64,000 nucleotides of DNA, taken from Novipirellula aureliae. Lineage in GTDB: Bacteria; Planctomycetota; Planctomycetia; Pirellulales; Pirellulaceae. Within the stretch, counting starts at the first letter, position 1. Every line of letters starts with the position of its first letter. The notes beneath the pieces were generated by a model. The model had not been told where the DNA came from. It did not search any database and saw only the letters and a program-made list of their open reading frames with translations. The translations under genes and the position numbers were made by a program. The stretch spans positions 530,713-594,712 of the forward strand of contig NZ_SJPY01000005.1 in NCBI RefSeq assembly GCF_007860185.1. The letters run 5' to 3'. Of this stretch, positions 53,373 to 63,209 are shown piece by piece.

Positions 53373-55568
53373 TCAGCTCTCCGCGTTTCGCTTGCATGTC
53401 AAGACAATCCGTATCGATTCGTAAGAAATCTCTCCGTTGAAAAACTCGTACATCGGCTTCATTTTGCCTTCCTCAAGCAGATGCAAATGGGAGAGGATTT
53501 TCGTTTTTGTCTGCTCATCGACCCAAGCGGACGAATCGGTGATTTTTTCGTTTTGTAGGAACGATTGTAGGTAGCCTGTGACCGTTGATTTGGCACGCCC
53601 CATCTTCTCGGCCACCTCTTCAATCGATGCCCCGGCGCGGAAGTGTTCGAACGATGCAAATGCATTCGGCCGGATGACTTCGCGTTTTTGTACGGGCTCT
53701 ACTTTGACGACGGTCGACACATTTCGCTGCAGATTTGCGGTCGTACAATAGTCGTTGATTGCCTCTAAGAACGCGAGTCCGAAGTCTTCGAGTTTCTTTT
53801 CCCCGACGCCCTTGATCAATGCGACACGTTCGATTGAATCCGGTCGACAGCGGGCGAATTCTCGAAGCGTCGCATCGCCAAAGATGATATAGGCTGGCAC
53901 ATTTCGCTCGCTCGCCAAACGACTTCGTAGTTCTCTTAGTGCAGCAAACAATCCGCGATCAACGCCATCCCAAGAATCGACCGAAACCGAGCGACGTGGC
54001 GACGATTTCGATACTCCTGGAACGGTTAGTTTGGGATTTCCGTCGCGACGAATCAAACGCCGGCCTGATTCGGACAGGGATATCGTTTGGTATTCGCCCG
54101 TCTGCAACAGATAACCTTGCTGGATCAGTTGATCGATCCATAGACGTGCGGCAGCGACTCCTTCATCGGCCAACAAGCCAAACGTGCTGAGTTGGTCATG
54201 CCCAAGATCACGGATTCGCTTTTCATTCGATCCCGCCAACACTTTTGCGTTGTGTGCGATACCAAAACGCTCTTGTGTGCGGATCACGCCGGAAAGAATC
54301 TTTTGGCTCAATGTAATCGGGTCTTCGACCAATTCGACCTCTTCCAGACACACGTCGCATGCACCACAGTTGTCCGACGTGTAGGTTTGCCCGAAGTATT
54401 CGACGATCGCCTTGTGCCGACATACCGGGCTAGTGCACAGCGCATTCATTGCTTCAAGAGAACGAAGAGCGCCTGAGTTATCGTGTGCATTATCGCCTCC
54501 TTCCATGATCCTCTTCCAAGTGACCACATCGCCGCCCGAATAGATTAGCACGCATTCGGATTCGAGCGAATCACGCCCCGCACGCCCACTTTCTTGTTGA
54601 TAGTGTTCAATCGACTTCGGCATCCCGCTGTGGATGACATACCGCACGTTCGACTTATCGATCCCCATGCCGAATGCGACGGTTGCGACAATCACGTCAC
54701 ATTTCTCTTTGATGAAAGCATCTTGGTTCGCTTTGCGGTCGCGGTCACTCATCCCCGCATGATAGGCCAGCGCGGTACAGTTCATCTGTTCGAGAGCCAA
54801 CGCGGTTCGTTCTACCTCTTTGCGACTAATGCAATAAACGATCCCGGATTCGCCGCGATGTTTTTCGACAATATCCGCGACTTGTTGCAAACGCTTGTTT
54901 GCTCGGATCATCCGATAAGTCAAATTCGGTCGATCGAAGTCGCCAACCATCACTTTAGCGTCGGCAAGACCAAGTTGAGAAACAATGTCGTCGCGAACCG
55001 GGCCCGAGGCGGTTGCGGTAAAGGCGTGAACGGACGCGTGAGGGAACTCGTGTTTCAGTATTCGCAGCCCGCGATATTCGGGCCGGAAATCATGCCCCCA
55101 AGCACTGATGCAGTGCGCCTCATCGATGGCAAAGAACGATACGTTAGACTTTTTTAGGTAGTCGAGCATGCGGTCACTCAACAGTCCCTCTGGGGCAACG
55201 TAAAGCAACTTGATTTCACCGCGATCGATTTGCTCGGCGATGTCTCGTTTCTCGCTCAACGACAACGTACTGTTAATAAACGCAGACGAAACACCGTTGG
55301 ACACAAGTGCGTCGACTTGATCTTTCATCAACGAGATCAGCGGCGACACAACGACTGCCATGCCATCGACACACAATGCGGGTGCTTGGAAACAGATCGA
55401 TTTGCCACCACCGGTGGGAAGGACGGTTAAAGAATCTTTCTGCTGAAGAACCGATTCGATCGAGTCCGCTTGAAGCGGACGAAACGCGTCGTACCCCCAA
55501 ACTTCTCGGAGAACCGCTTGTGCGTTTTCGAGCGTAGGGACTGAAGAACTTGATGGTCTCATCTTCAT
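53373..55568 (-). CDS. recQ: RecQ-family DNA helicase
   Basis: 731 residues, near the Escherichia coli length plus a C-terminal extension. Motifs: Walker A PTGGGKS (51 to 57), AIDEAHCISAWGHDFRPEY, FTATAS, QQESGRAGRD, zinc-binding CRHKAIVEYFGQ..CGACDVC, RQC with LSTFGLLADEG, HRDC (RNVPAYIIFGDATLREFA; IKGVGEKKLEDFG) and a C-terminal HTH (FRAGASIEEVAEKMGRAKSTVTGYL). This order is the canonical one. It acts with RecJ/SSB-type repair in the cytoplasm. Its 3' end lies 20 bases from that of the other recQ gene. Three 14 bp repeats run into its start codon region. Confidence 0.94.
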   Translation of the reverse strand: MKMRPSSSSVPTLENAQAVLREVWGYDAFRPLQADSIESVLQQKDSLTVLPTGGGKSICFQAPALCVDGMAVVVSPLISLMKDQVDALVSNGVSSAFINSTLSLSEKRDIAEQIDRGEIKLLYVAPEGLLSDRMLDYLKKSNVSFFAIDEAHCISAWGHDFRPEYRGLRILKHEFPHASVHAFTATASGPVRDDIVSQLGLADAKVMVGDFDRPNLTYRMIRANKRLQQVADIVEKHRGESGIVYCISRKEVERTALALEQMNCTALAYHAGMSDRDRKANQDAFIKEKCDVIVATVAFGMGIDKSNVRYVIHSGMPKSIEHYQQESGRAGRDSLESECVLIYSGGDVVTWKRIMEGGDNAHDNSGALRSLEAMNALCTSPVCRHKAIVEYFGQTYTSDNCGACDVCLEEVELVEDPITLSQKILSGVIRTQERFGIAHNAKVLAGSNEKRIRDLGHDQLSTFGLLADEGVAAARLWIDQLIQQGYLLQTGEYQTISLSESGRRLIRRDGNPKLTVPGVSKSSPRRSVSVDSWDGVDRGLFAALRELRSRLASERNVPAYIIFGDATLREFARCRPDSIERVALIKGVGEKKLEDFGLAFLEAINDYCTTANLQRNVSTVVKVEPVQKREVIRPNAFASFEHFRAGASIEEVAEKMGRAKSTVTGYLQSFLQNEKITDSSAWVDEQTKTKILSHLHLLEEGKMKPMYEFFNGEISYESIRIVLTCKRNAES

Positions 55569-55609
55569 ACTCGGCTCAGCGTACTTGGCTCAGCGTGCTT
55601 GGCTAAGGG
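55568..55609. repeat. Three 14 bp tandem units at a gene start
   Basis: Units like TACTTGGCTCAGCG occur three times directly upstream of the minus-strand recQ ATG. No ribosome site is visible; the repeats occupy its place. Confidence 0.8.
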
Positions 55610-55636
55610 GGGGGCAGGATGAATATCGATCAGGAA

Positions 55637-56146
55637 TTACATGTCTCCAATCGGCTCGTCACTCAGGTCGCTTTCGGTGATCATGTGAAACCCTTTCTCC
55701 CGCAACGTCTTCATCGCAAAATCAATATTTTCAACCATAATCGCCACAGCGGGTTTACCATGCGGGCGCACAAACAATGGGTAAGCTTGAACGATATTGA
55801 GTTCAGCCTGAAGCAATGCGGTACAAACTCGCAGCAGCGGTTGAGGGCCCTCAGGCAATTCGATACCGATCAAGTCCGTTTCAATAATCGCTAAACCGCT
55901 ACGTTCGAGGATTTCGCGACCACGATCGGCATCGCTCACGAGAAAACGAACGAAGGCACATTCTGCGGCGTCGTTAATTGATAACGCACAAATGCGGATG
56001 CCGGTTCCCTCGAAGCGTTTGACGACTTCTAGCAACTGCCCGACACGATTTTCCAAAAAGACCGTAAATTGGCGGAGTGCCGGATAACTCTTACCGCGGG
56101 CGGTTTCAAAAGCGGTTCCGGTTCCCGATCCTTCATTGTTTTCCAT
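55637..56146 (-). CDS. Tandem ACT-domain regulatory protein
   Basis: 169 residues. Two ACT domains: residues about 25 to 95 (LRQFTVFLENRVGQLLEVVKRFEGTGIRICALSI) and 100 to 165 (LLRVCTALLQAELNIVQAYPLFVR; PAVAIMVENIDFAMKTLREKGFHM). There is no enzymatic domain. ACT pairs usually bind amino acids and regulate partners; here no biosynthetic enzyme is adjacent, so ligand and target are unknown. It lies just upstream (on the minus strand) of the recQ gene start but separated by repeats; cotranscription is possible only weakly. Confidence 0.85.
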   Translation of the reverse strand: MENNEGSGTGTAFETARGKSYPALRQFTVFLENRVGQLLEVVKRFEGTGIRICALSINDAAECAFVRFLVSDADRGREILERSGLAIIETDLIGIELPEGPQPLLRVCTALLQAELNIVQAYPLFVRPHGKPAVAIMVENIDFAMKTLREKGFHMITESDLSDEPIGDM

Positions 56147-56278
56147 GCTAGGCTCGTCTGAGTTGGTAAATACTGTTAAAAAGTTTGGCTTTAGTGTAGG
56201 CTTCGGCCACGTTGTTGGTCAATCTTCGGCAATCCTTTTGCCCCTTTTTCCTCCGAAACAACTTGGACTCAGGCAACC

Positions 56279-56677
56279 GTGCAAAACCCGCTTTTCCAAA
56301 TCGGCGCAACGCATCAAATCGATTTCCGCGTCGAATATCACGAAACCGATGGCCAAGGCCACGTTCACCATTCCAATTACGCCAGCTATTTCGAACGCGG
56401 CAGGGTGGAGATGCTGCGGGCCGCTGGAATGAGCTACAAACGACTCGAAGAAGCGGGATTTATGCTGGTTGTGACCGAAATCAACGTAAAATACTACGCT
56501 CCTGCGAATTTTGATGATCGGTTGACCCAAACGACCGAGTTGACAGGATTCCGCAAAGTACGGCTCTACCATCATTACAAAATCGTTCGAGAAGGCAAAT
56601 TGCTAGCCGAAGGATCGACCACCATCGCCTGTGTCGACCGCGAAGGCCAACCGAAGCGAATGCCGGTGAATTGGTAG
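56279..56677 (+). CDS. Hotdog-fold acyl-CoA thioesterase (YbgC/FadM type)
   Basis: 132 residues from a GTG at 56279. The opening FRVEYHETDGQGHVHHSNYASYFERGRVEML is the classic 4-hydroxybenzoyl-CoA thioesterase signature with the catalytic aspartate in ETDGQG. KYYAPANFDDRL and VREGKLLAEGSTTIACVD complete the hotdog fold. It hydrolyses acyl-CoA thioesters in the cytoplasm; chain preference cannot be told. It is monocistronic, with an ACT gene divergent upstream and a convergent lipoprotein gene downstream. No Tol-Pal genes are nearby, unlike ybgC of proteobacteria. Confidence 0.92.
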   Translation: MQNPLFQIGATHQIDFRVEYHETDGQGHVHHSNYASYFERGRVEMLRAAGMSYKRLEEAGFMLVVTEINVKYYAPANFDDRLTQTTELTGFRKVRLYHHYKIVREGKLLAEGSTTIACVDREGQPKRMPVNW

Positions 56678-56774
56678 GTCGAGCTGGGTAGAAATTGTCG
56701 ATCCGATGGGATGGATTTAGGCGAAACAGAATGAAATCGTCGCCCTCCCAGACGACTGATAGGCGGAGCAGCGA

Positions 56775-57746
56775 TTATCGCGTGACGAACCATCCTTCCG
56801 GTGGATCGGGTAGGTTAAAGGCCTTGTGGTAATCTCGCTGCCGTTGTTCGATCCAAACCAACGTCTCTTTATACATCGTTGTTGGATGCTGTCGAATCGC
56901 TTGTCGAGCCAACCGTTTGGCTCGTGAAAAGTCTTGAGCTGCCGCAGCTGCTAGGGCCAAGTTGTGGACTGCTGCTGCTTGCAGCGGGTGTTTTTTGGCG
57001 ACTTCACTCCAAATCTGCTCCGCTTTTGCCCAATTTCCTTTGCGAGCTTCGACATTGCCGCGACGAACAGCAGCGCTGCCTAAAAAAACGACAGGAACCG
57101 CTAGAATTACCTTTTGGCGATCAATCGACGGAGTGATCAAACGATACGTCTCGCGAACGGCTGCCGATACCAAGCGATCGGTTGGATTGGGGACAAATGC
57201 CAAATCGGGATAAAGGTCGACGGCGGAGGCTTCGTCGATCACGACCGGCCGGCCACTCGATCGGTTCGATTCGTTCATCGACATCAACCGCCATGACATC
57301 GTCAGTTGATCGACCTGCTTCGCATCACCTTGATTCAAGTTGGGCGAAATTCGCCGGTGTTGGCGACCGGCGAGAACCTCGCCGCGAAGAATGTAGTCGT
57401 ATCCCTGACGACGAGCCGCCGAAGCAAGCGCCACGTCGCTGGTTTGATCATCGATCGCCGAAACGAGTTGGATCGTCGAGTGGGCTTGCAATTTTTCGTA
57501 ATCGACGAGCTCCAGACTCCTGCCTGGATCACGGGGCGAATTGGCCAAAAGCTGAGTGTGAATCTTATCGGCAATTGCTTCCGGCCCGGATACCTTGGAA
57601 ACAGCCACCCGTTTTCCAACGGCCGATTGAATTTCGGGGGGGCTCCAAAAATGGATCGGTGCGCGCGTACTGCACCCGTTCGCCGCAGCGATCCAGACCG
57701 CTGCGGTGACACAAATCGCGATTCGAGAGAGACAGGTCGAGTGCAT
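56775..57746 (-). CDS. Lipoprotein with TPR-like C-terminus
   Basis: 323 residues from the ATG at 57746; a longer upstream frame overlaps leuS and is unlikely. The signal peptide ends AAANGC (lipobox cysteine at about 25). The middle part (VGKRVAVSKVSGPEAIADKIHTQLL; YDYILRGEVLAGRQHRRI) resembles a family of planctomycete lipoproteins that bind or assemble outer-envelope components. The C-terminal third has TPR-like helices (RGNVEARKGNWAKAEQIWSEVAKKHPLQAAAVHNLALAAAAAQD). Divergent from leuS, sharing a short intergenic region. Role unknown. Confidence 0.8.
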   Translation of the reverse strand: MHSTCLSRIAICVTAAVWIAAANGCSTRAPIHFWSPPEIQSAVGKRVAVSKVSGPEAIADKIHTQLLANSPRDPGRSLELVDYEKLQAHSTIQLVSAIDDQTSDVALASAARRQGYDYILRGEVLAGRQHRRISPNLNQGDAKQVDQLTMSWRLMSMNESNRSSGRPVVIDEASAVDLYPDLAFVPNPTDRLVSAAVRETYRLITPSIDRQKVILAVPVVFLGSAAVRRGNVEARKGNWAKAEQIWSEVAKKHPLQAAAVHNLALAAAAAQDFSRAKRLARQAIRQHPTTMYKETLVWIEQRQRDYHKAFNLPDPPEGWFVTR

Positions 57747-57894
57747 AACAGACGATTCGTAGTGTTTTTTCGTCCACAATGTCAACGGAACTTTTTGGCT
57801 CTCCTTCCCTACAGCCGTTGATTTCTTAGAATCTGTCTCTTTCCAACTACAAACCAATAACACTTTCAAACTCATTCGCCGAATCGGGCCACAC

Positions 57895-60729
57895 ATGCCA
57901 CGCTACAATCCCGCTGAAATCGAGCCTCGCTGGCAAGCCTTTTGGGAACAGAATCGAACCTTTACTACCCCTGAATTGCCCAGTGGTCCCAAACGCTATG
58001 TTTTGGACATGTTTCCATATCCCAGCGGCGATGGCCTGCATGTCGGGCACCCGGAGGGCTATACCGCGACCGATATTGTGGCAAGATTTGCACGAATGCG
58101 AGGCGAATCGGTGCTGCATCCGATGGGCTTTGACGCCTTTGGTTTGCCCGCCGAAGAGCATGCGATCAAGACGGGTGAACATCCGCGGATCCAAACCCAA
58201 CGGAACATTGACAATTTCACTCGCCAATTGAAAATGCTCGGTTTCAGTTACGATTGGGATCGCGCCATCGCAACGACCGATGAGGCCTATTTTCGCTGGA
58301 CCCAGTGGATTTTTCTGCAGCTATACGACACTTGGTTCGATAGCGAGCAGCAACAAGGTCGTCCGATCGACGAATTGCCAATTCCCGCCGAAGTGACTGC
58401 CCAGGGCAACGCGGCAATCGAAGCCTACCGTGATGCCAATCGCTTGGCTTATGAGAGCGATGCACTTGTCAATTGGTGCCCCGCCCTGGGGACGGTATTG
58501 GCGAATGAAGAAGTCATTGACGGGAAAAGTGAACGCGGCGATCATCCGGTGCAGCGGATTGCTCTACGGCAATGGATGCTGCGGATCACGAAGTACGCCG
58601 AACGTTTGCTCGATGGGCTAGACGATCTCGATTGGCCCACCGGGATCAAGAAGTTGCAGCAGGATTGGATCGGCCGCAGCACGGGGGCAGAGGTCGATTT
58701 TTACGTCGGTGACCCGGCAAACTTGGACGCTTGGAAAAGCGAGAGATCGAAATCTGGCTTTTCCGCCGAGCCCGGTGATGCGGCGCTACGCGTCTACACG
58801 ACGCGGCCCGACACCCTGTTTGGCGCAACCTACATGGTGGTCGCTCCCGAGCATCCGATGGTCAAGTCGTTCACGACGAACGAGCAATCCGCGGCCGTCG
58901 TAGCGTACTGCGAAAAGGCGTCCTTCAAGAGTGACCGCGAACGGACCGATGGCGGTGATAAAGTCAAAACCGGTGTCTTTACCGGCAGCCACGCGATCAA
59001 TCCTGTTAACGGTCAACCGATTCCAATTTGGATTGCCGATTACGTGTTGGCAGGATACGGAACCGGTGCGATCATGGCGGTTCCCGCACACGATGATCGC
59101 GACTTCGCGTTCGCGAAGCAGTTCGATTTGCCGATCGTCCCCGTGGTCGACCCGCCGTCGGATCACCCCGAACGTGACGCGATTTTAGCGGGCGATGTCT
59201 GCTTCGTTGCCGAGGGACAAGCCATCAATAGCGGTGAGTTTGATGGCCAAACCACGGCGGAAGTGAAAGCAGCGGTTACAAACTCGCTGAACCAAAAAGG
59301 GCAAGCGACCGAAGCGGTCAACTACAAATTGAGAGATTGGTTGTTTAGCCGCCAGCGTTTTTGGGGCGAACCATTCCCGATCCTGCATGAACTTGATGCC
59401 AATGGAAAACCGACCGGAATCAAACGTGGTGTCGATCCAGCCGATTTGCCAGTCCTGCTGCCTGATTTGAAAGACTACAAGCCGCACGGACGGCCCGAAC
59501 CGATGTTGGCCAAAGCAGACGACGATTGGCTGTACGTCACGATCGATGGCAAACGCTATCGCCGCGAAACCAATACGATGCCCCAATGGGCCGGTTCCTG
59601 CTGGTACTACCTACGCTATATCGATACGGAAAATAGCGAGCGATTGATTGATCCGGCGAAAGAAAAAGCTTGGATGCCCGTCGACTTGTACGTCGGTGGT
59701 GCCGAACACGCAGTGTTGCATTTGCTCTATTCGCGATTCTGGCACAAAGTCCTTTACGACCGTGGCCACGTCAGCACCCCTGAACCCTTTGGGAAATTGG
59801 TCAACCAAGGAATGATCTTGGGCGATGTCGAATACACCGGATTCGTTGATCCCGATGGCAACCCCGTCTCCACGAGCGACGTTCGCAAAGACGCCGATGG
59901 AAATCGAGTCAGCAAAGAGGGGATCCCCGTGCAATCCACGTCGATCGACGAAGACGATGTCGAAAAGAAGGGCGAAGGATTCGTACTCAAGAGCCAACCT
60001 ACGATCAAGGTCGACTCGCGTGCGCACAAAATGTCGAAGGCTCGCGGTAACGTGGTCAATCCCGATGCGGTGGTTCGTGAATATGGCGCCGACGCTCTAC
60101 GACTTTACGAGATGTTCATGGGGCCGCTCGAAGCGACCAAACCATGGGCGATGACTGGTGTCGGAGGCGTCCGCAATTTTCTCGACCGGGTTTGGCGAAT
60201 GGTCGTCGATCAGGATGCGGATGACTTGGTGTTGAATGAAGCGATTTGCGATGAGGCGTGCGACAAAGACCAACTTCGCGTCCTGCATCAAACGATTCGC
60301 AAAGTAACCGAAGACTGCGAAGGCCTGAGCTTCAACACCGCGATCGCAAAGATGATGGAATGTACCAACTTCTTCACTCGCTGCGAAAAGCGACCCAAAG
60401 AAGCGATGTTAACTTTCTTGAAATTGTTGTCACCCTACGCACCCCATTTGTGTGAAGAGCTTTGGCACCTGCTCGGCCAAGAAGGGTCGATTTCAAAACA
60501 ATCTTGGCCAACTTGGGACGAAGCAGCATTGGTCGAAAGCAGTATCGAGATACCCGTTCAAATCAATGGTAAGATCAAAGCCAAAATCAACGTCTCGCCG
60601 GATGTGACGAAGGATGAATTGGCATCGATTGCCTTAGCGGATGAAAAAGTGCAATCGTTGGTCGAAGGAAAAACAATCGTCAAACAAATCGTTGTGCCTG
60701 GTAGATTGGTAAACTTGGTGATCAAGTAG
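57895..60729 (+). CDS. leuS: Leucyl-tRNA synthetase
   Basis: 944 residues, somewhat longer than the 860 of Escherichia coli LeuS. HIGH motif as HVGH (about 49 to 52) after MFPYPSGDG; editing-domain threonine-rich motif [15 protein letters not shown] (about 301 on); [19 protein letters not shown] (about 712). The extra length lies partly in a Gly/Asp-rich linker (about residues 645 to 700) before KMSKS. It charges tRNA-Leu in the cytoplasm and proofreads in the CP1 domain. It is an essential single-copy gene, and reads as intact. Monocistronic, divergent from the lipoprotein gene. The region after its stop holds a transposase relic. Confidence 0.97.
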   Translation: MPRYNPAEIEPRWQAFWEQNRTFTTPELPSGPKRYVLDMFPYPSGDGLHVGHPEGYTATDIVARFARMRGESVLHPMGFDAFGLPAEEHAIKTGEHPRIQTQRNIDNFTRQLKMLGFSYDWDRAIATTDEAYFRWTQWIFLQLYDTWFDSEQQQGRPIDELPIPAEVTAQGNAAIEAYRDANRLAYESDALVNWCPALGTVLANEEVIDGKSERGDHPVQRIALRQWMLRITKYAERLLDGLDDLDWPTGIKKLQQDWIGRSTGAEVDFYVGDPANLDAWKSERSKSGFSAEPGDAALRVYTTRPDTLFGATYMVVAPEHPMVKSFTTNEQSAAVVAYCEKASFKSDRERTDGGDKVKTGVFTGSHAINPVNGQPIPIWIADYVLAGYGTGAIMAVPAHDDRDFAFAKQFDLPIVPVVDPPSDHPERDAILAGDVCFVAEGQAINSGEFDGQTTAEVKAAVTNSLNQKGQATEAVNYKLRDWLFSRQRFWGEPFPILHELDANGKPTGIKRGVDPADLPVLLPDLKDYKPHGRPEPMLAKADDDWLYVTIDGKRYRRETNTMPQWAGSCWYYLRYIDTENSERLIDPAKEKAWMPVDLYVGGAEHAVLHLLYSRFWHKVLYDRGHVSTPEPFGKLVNQGMILGDVEYTGFVDPDGNPVSTSDVRKDADGNRVSKEGIPVQSTSIDEDDVEKKGEGFVLKSQPTIKVDSRAHKMSKARGNVVNPDAVVREYGADALRLYEMFMGPLEATKPWAMTGVGGVRNFLDRVWRMVVDQDADDLVLNEAICDEACDKDQLRVLHQTIRKVTEDCEGLSFNTAIAKMMECTNFFTRCEKRPKEAMLTFLKLLSPYAPHLCEELWHLLGQEGSISKQSWPTWDEAALVESSIEIPVQINGKIKAKINVSPDVTKDELASIALADEKVQSLVEGKTIVKQIVVPGRLVNLVIK

Positions 60730-60769
60730 GCTGGCTGGACCAACGGGAACCCTGGCATCCACACGCCAC

Positions 60770-61320
60770 CGGTTTCTTGTCGCGGCGGCATCGTAAAGGC
60801 TCCTTGACGATCGCCCACAAAAAATAGGTTTTTCCGAAGAATTTGTGGGTAAAAAGGAAGTTGCGGAAGTTTTTTTGGGGGCATGGCAGTCGCGATACCC
60901 ATTGCCACTCTTGCTCGACTCCCTCGATGCCTCGGAGCAAGAAACGCCGCCGATCGAACATCACCTTGATGACCGCGAACGGTGTTTCGCCGAAACGACG
61001 GCGGCGACGGTATGCGATCTTGGACTCTTCTTCCGGCCTCTTTGCTCGGTGCCGACGACGGGCCGATTCGTGAACATCATCGATCACTTCTCGACCGACG
61101 TTCGGTTGCCATCCATCCCGGTGGCTCACGCCCAATGGCAAGGATGTTTCGGCCTCCGGCCTAGCTCTGCTGAGGAGCATCTTCCTTAGGGACAACGGGG
61201 TCAGGGCGGGAAGAATGTCTCGCTTGGTCGTGATAAAACGGCTTGTTTTGCCGAGGTTTCTTTTTGAACGTCCGATTGCCGATGCACCGGGAACATTCTT
61301 TTGGCCCTGCGATGCCTGAA
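60770..61320 (-). pseudogene. Transposase C-terminal relic (IS1182-like)
   Basis: On the minus strand the piece REVIDDVHESARRRHRAKRP, IAYRRRRRFGETPFAVIK and RRRFLLRGIEGVEQEW matches the end of IS1182/IS5-like transposases (E-x-x-F-G-x-I-K, RRFLLRGLE, EW). The ATAxxLKKL-like end (ATAMPPKKL) is in another frame, and an upstream Cys-containing piece (ECSRCIGNRTF) in a third. No N-terminal DDE part or terminal inverted repeats were found. It is a frameshifted fragment between leuS and the next gene. Confidence 0.6.
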
Positions 61321-61406
61321 AAAACTACCCTTCGGTACGTGGGATTGATGAATCAACCCACGGATTCTCTCGATGGAGCCAACAAAATGTCGGCATTGGG
61401 ATTGCC

Positions 61407-61739
61407 CTAAGGGTCAACGGCCTTGTCTGTTTCCAACTCTTCGCTGGCCGGTTCGTCGCGGGCCGGTTGGTCGCGGGCCGGTTGGTCGCGGGCCGGTTCG
61501 TCGCCGGCGACCTCTTCGCGGGCGACCTCTTCGCTGGCCGGTCGATCCACTTGCTCGACGACATCGTTGGCCAATCGCTTTGCGCCGTCGGTGATACGCT
61601 CGGTATCGCTTTGAATCTCGGTTTTATCGATCCGGACATTGGTGCTATCGTCGTTCGATTCTACGGTCCACCAACCTGCCCAGGCGCTAAGGACAAGAAT
61701 CAAAGCCAGTATAGCAATTGCTGTAAGAAACCCTCTCAT
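61407..61739 (-). CDS. Small membrane-anchored acidic repeat protein
   Basis: 110 residues. One helix (about residues 5 to 24) and then a charged tail: TNVRIDKTEIQSDTERITDGAKRLANDV, followed by pentads such as PARDQ, PARDE and PASEE coded by six 15 bp units. A coiled-coil or periplasmic tether role is possible but unproven. It lies 12 bases downstream of the 61752 gene on the same strand, so the two are probably cotranscribed. No family recognised. Confidence 0.7.
   Translation of the reverse strand: MRGFLTAIAILALILVLSAWAGWWTVESNDDSTNVRIDKTEIQSDTERITDGAKRLANDVVEQVDRPASEEVAREEVAGDEPARDQPARDQPARDEPASEELETDKAVDP
61450..61539. repeat. Six 15 bp units in coding sequence
   Basis: GGTTGGTCGCGGGCC-type units, six in a row with variation (the last three diverged), encode PARDQ/PARDE/VAGDE-like pentads. 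Confidence 0.92.
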
Positions 61740-61751
61740 CTTTGCGTTCCC

Positions 61752-62471
61752 TTATCCAATCCGCGGTGATGCTAGTAACTGCAATTGTGCCAGCCAGTGA
61801 TCAAGCGCGAAGTCGTTTGGCTCGACGGCCACCACATGGTTGGCTGCAAATTCACCGATCCCATCGGGATCGGTTAAAATAACGCTGTCGGTCGCGGCCA
61901 CCCAGCACGCTAATGCATCGCATTCAGGACAACCATCCTGGATAACCAAACAAGCGATTCGTCCACTGCAGCCGTGCTCGTCCAAATGTTCGCGGAACCA
62001 CTTCCGGTACTCCTTCCAACCCGCCAATTCCAGTTGCGACTCGCGAACGACAATGATCAGGTTTTCAAACCCGAGGGTGTCACATGCTTTAACGAACCGC
62101 CTAACAGCTTGTTGGATCACCAGTGGATCGACTGCCAAGGCGTCAAGAATAATCGCGGACTGTTCAGGCTGTTCAAGTATTCGGTGCAACCGCCGCTCAA
62201 CATGTTGGACCTCTTCTCGCAATTCGCTGGCGACAGCGGTTTCGGAAGCAAGTTTGAGCTTGAAGAAACGAGGGCTGACAGGCGAACCGCCGGGAAGCCT
62301 CGCTCCCGGCTGTGCCGATTTCTTAGCCGAATGCTCGCGGGCTGAATGCTCGCGGGCTGAAAAAAATTCGGCTTGGGGTAACGATTTGACCATCTCCGAT
62401 CTCCATAGGAATGAGTCATGCAGGAGGCTGTAGGCGGTTATGATCGATGAGACCACGACCAGCAACCACAT
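61752..62471 (-). CDS. Hypothetical membrane-anchored protein
   Basis: 239 residues from the ATG at 62471; a TTG at 62480 is the alternative. One N-terminal helix (MWLLVVVSSIITAYSLL) anchors a soluble domain. After it, two 15 bp units give SAREH pentads and a hairpin repeat (62289-62310) encodes part of QPGARLPGGSP. The main domain (ILDALAVDPLVIQQAVRRFVKACDTLGFENLIIVV; CPECDALACWVAATDSVILTDPDGIGEF) has a few cysteines but no known family. It is followed 12 bases later by the small repeat protein. Function unknown. Confidence 0.7.
   Translation of the reverse strand: MWLLVVVSSIITAYSLLHDSFLWRSEMVKSLPQAEFFSAREHSAREHSAKKSAQPGARLPGGSPVSPRFFKLKLASETAVASELREEVQHVERRLHRILEQPEQSAIILDALAVDPLVIQQAVRRFVKACDTLGFENLIIVVRESQLELAGWKEYRKWFREHLDEHGCSGRIACLVIQDGCPECDALACWVAATDSVILTDPDGIGEFAANHVVAVEPNDFALDHWLAQLQLLASPRIG
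62289..62310. repeat. Short hairpin repeat inside a gene
   Basis: GCCGGGA-AGCCTCGC-TCCCGGC is a perfect 7 bp stem of the REP-like AGGCTTCCCGGC type, in frame in the hypothetical gene. Confidence 0.7.
62329..62358. repeat. Two 15 bp units in coding sequence
   Basis: GAATGCTCGCGGGCT occurs twice in tandem and encodes SAREH pentads just after the membrane anchor. Confidence 0.88.
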
Positions 62472-62815
62472 CCCGAGCAAAAAGCGTTCCCATTATTCTA
62501 GGCTTTCGCCAGCTTGCCGCAAGGGACCCTAGCCACCCACAAAGTGGGACATAGTGGCACGAAGGTGTTGCGAGCGCTTTCAATCCCAACACCGAACGGA
62601 TCACGTTTTCCGCTCGGCTCTGCGAACGGATTGTGTTTGTCGGTTGGGGATCGAAAGTGGGGCGAGCCATCCGGCGAACGCTTTGCGGTCGGATAGTGGA
62701 GCGACAATCGCATCCTAATATCGGCAGGTTGCCACGTTGGCGTCTCAGGCAACATTGAATACCCTATGGTCTCGATTACCATGATAACTCCCTGTTTTAG
62801 ACCGGTCCGCTCAGC
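62472..62815. other. Intergenic region upstream of hisE
   Basis: The left part reads CACAAAGTGGGACATAGTGG and AGGGACCCTAGCCACCC, a stretch that looks like a widespread planctomycete repeat. A minus-strand frame of 108 codons overlaps it but seems non-coding. The hisE promoter should be in the last 100 bases; none was assigned. Confidence 0.5.
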
Positions 62816-63157
62816 ATGCCCCATTCTCTCGATCCACTCGCACGTTTAATGCAAACGCTGACCGAACGGGCCGAAAAACGTCCAACGGGTTCCTATACGA
62901 CCAAGCTATTGGAGGGTGGGACTGCAAAAATCGGCAAGAAAATCTGCGAAGAAGCGAATGAATTGATCGAGGCCGCCGACGAACCAGGCGATGCAGGCCG
63001 CGAGCATTTCATTTACGAGGCGGGCGATTTGCTGTTCCATACGCTCGTCTTACTTGCCCATAAATCAGTCAATTTAGAGGAAGTTGCCGCTGAACTTGCC
63101 CGTCGAGAGGGCACCTCAGGCTTAACGGAGAAAGCAAACCGAGAGAAAAAAAACTGA
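62816..63157 (+). CDS. hisE: Phosphoribosyl-ATP pyrophosphatase
   Basis: 113 residues, normal for stand-alone HisE. The MazG-like catalytic pattern EEANELIEAA and YEAGDLLFHTLVLLAHKSVNLEEV (metal-binding Glu and Asp) is clear. It hydrolyses phosphoribosyl-ATP to phosphoribosyl-AMP plus pyrophosphate, the second step of histidine synthesis, in the cytoplasm. HisI is not fused to it. It lies 52 bases before hisG, the enzyme of the preceding step, on the same strand. Confidence 0.95.
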   Translation: MPHSLDPLARLMQTLTERAEKRPTGSYTTKLLEGGTAKIGKKICEEANELIEAADEPGDAGREHFIYEAGDLLFHTLVLLAHKSVNLEEVAAELARREGTSGLTEKANREKKN

Positions 63158-63209
63158 GTTTGGGCTTCCATTTCGATCCATCTTTCCACCAAATTTTAGA
63201 AGAAATACA

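Noticed and set aside
62498-62824. Minus-strand frame of 108 codons upstream of hisE
   Set aside because: It overlaps the hisE start and largely consists of a repeat-like stretch; kept only as intergenic sequence.
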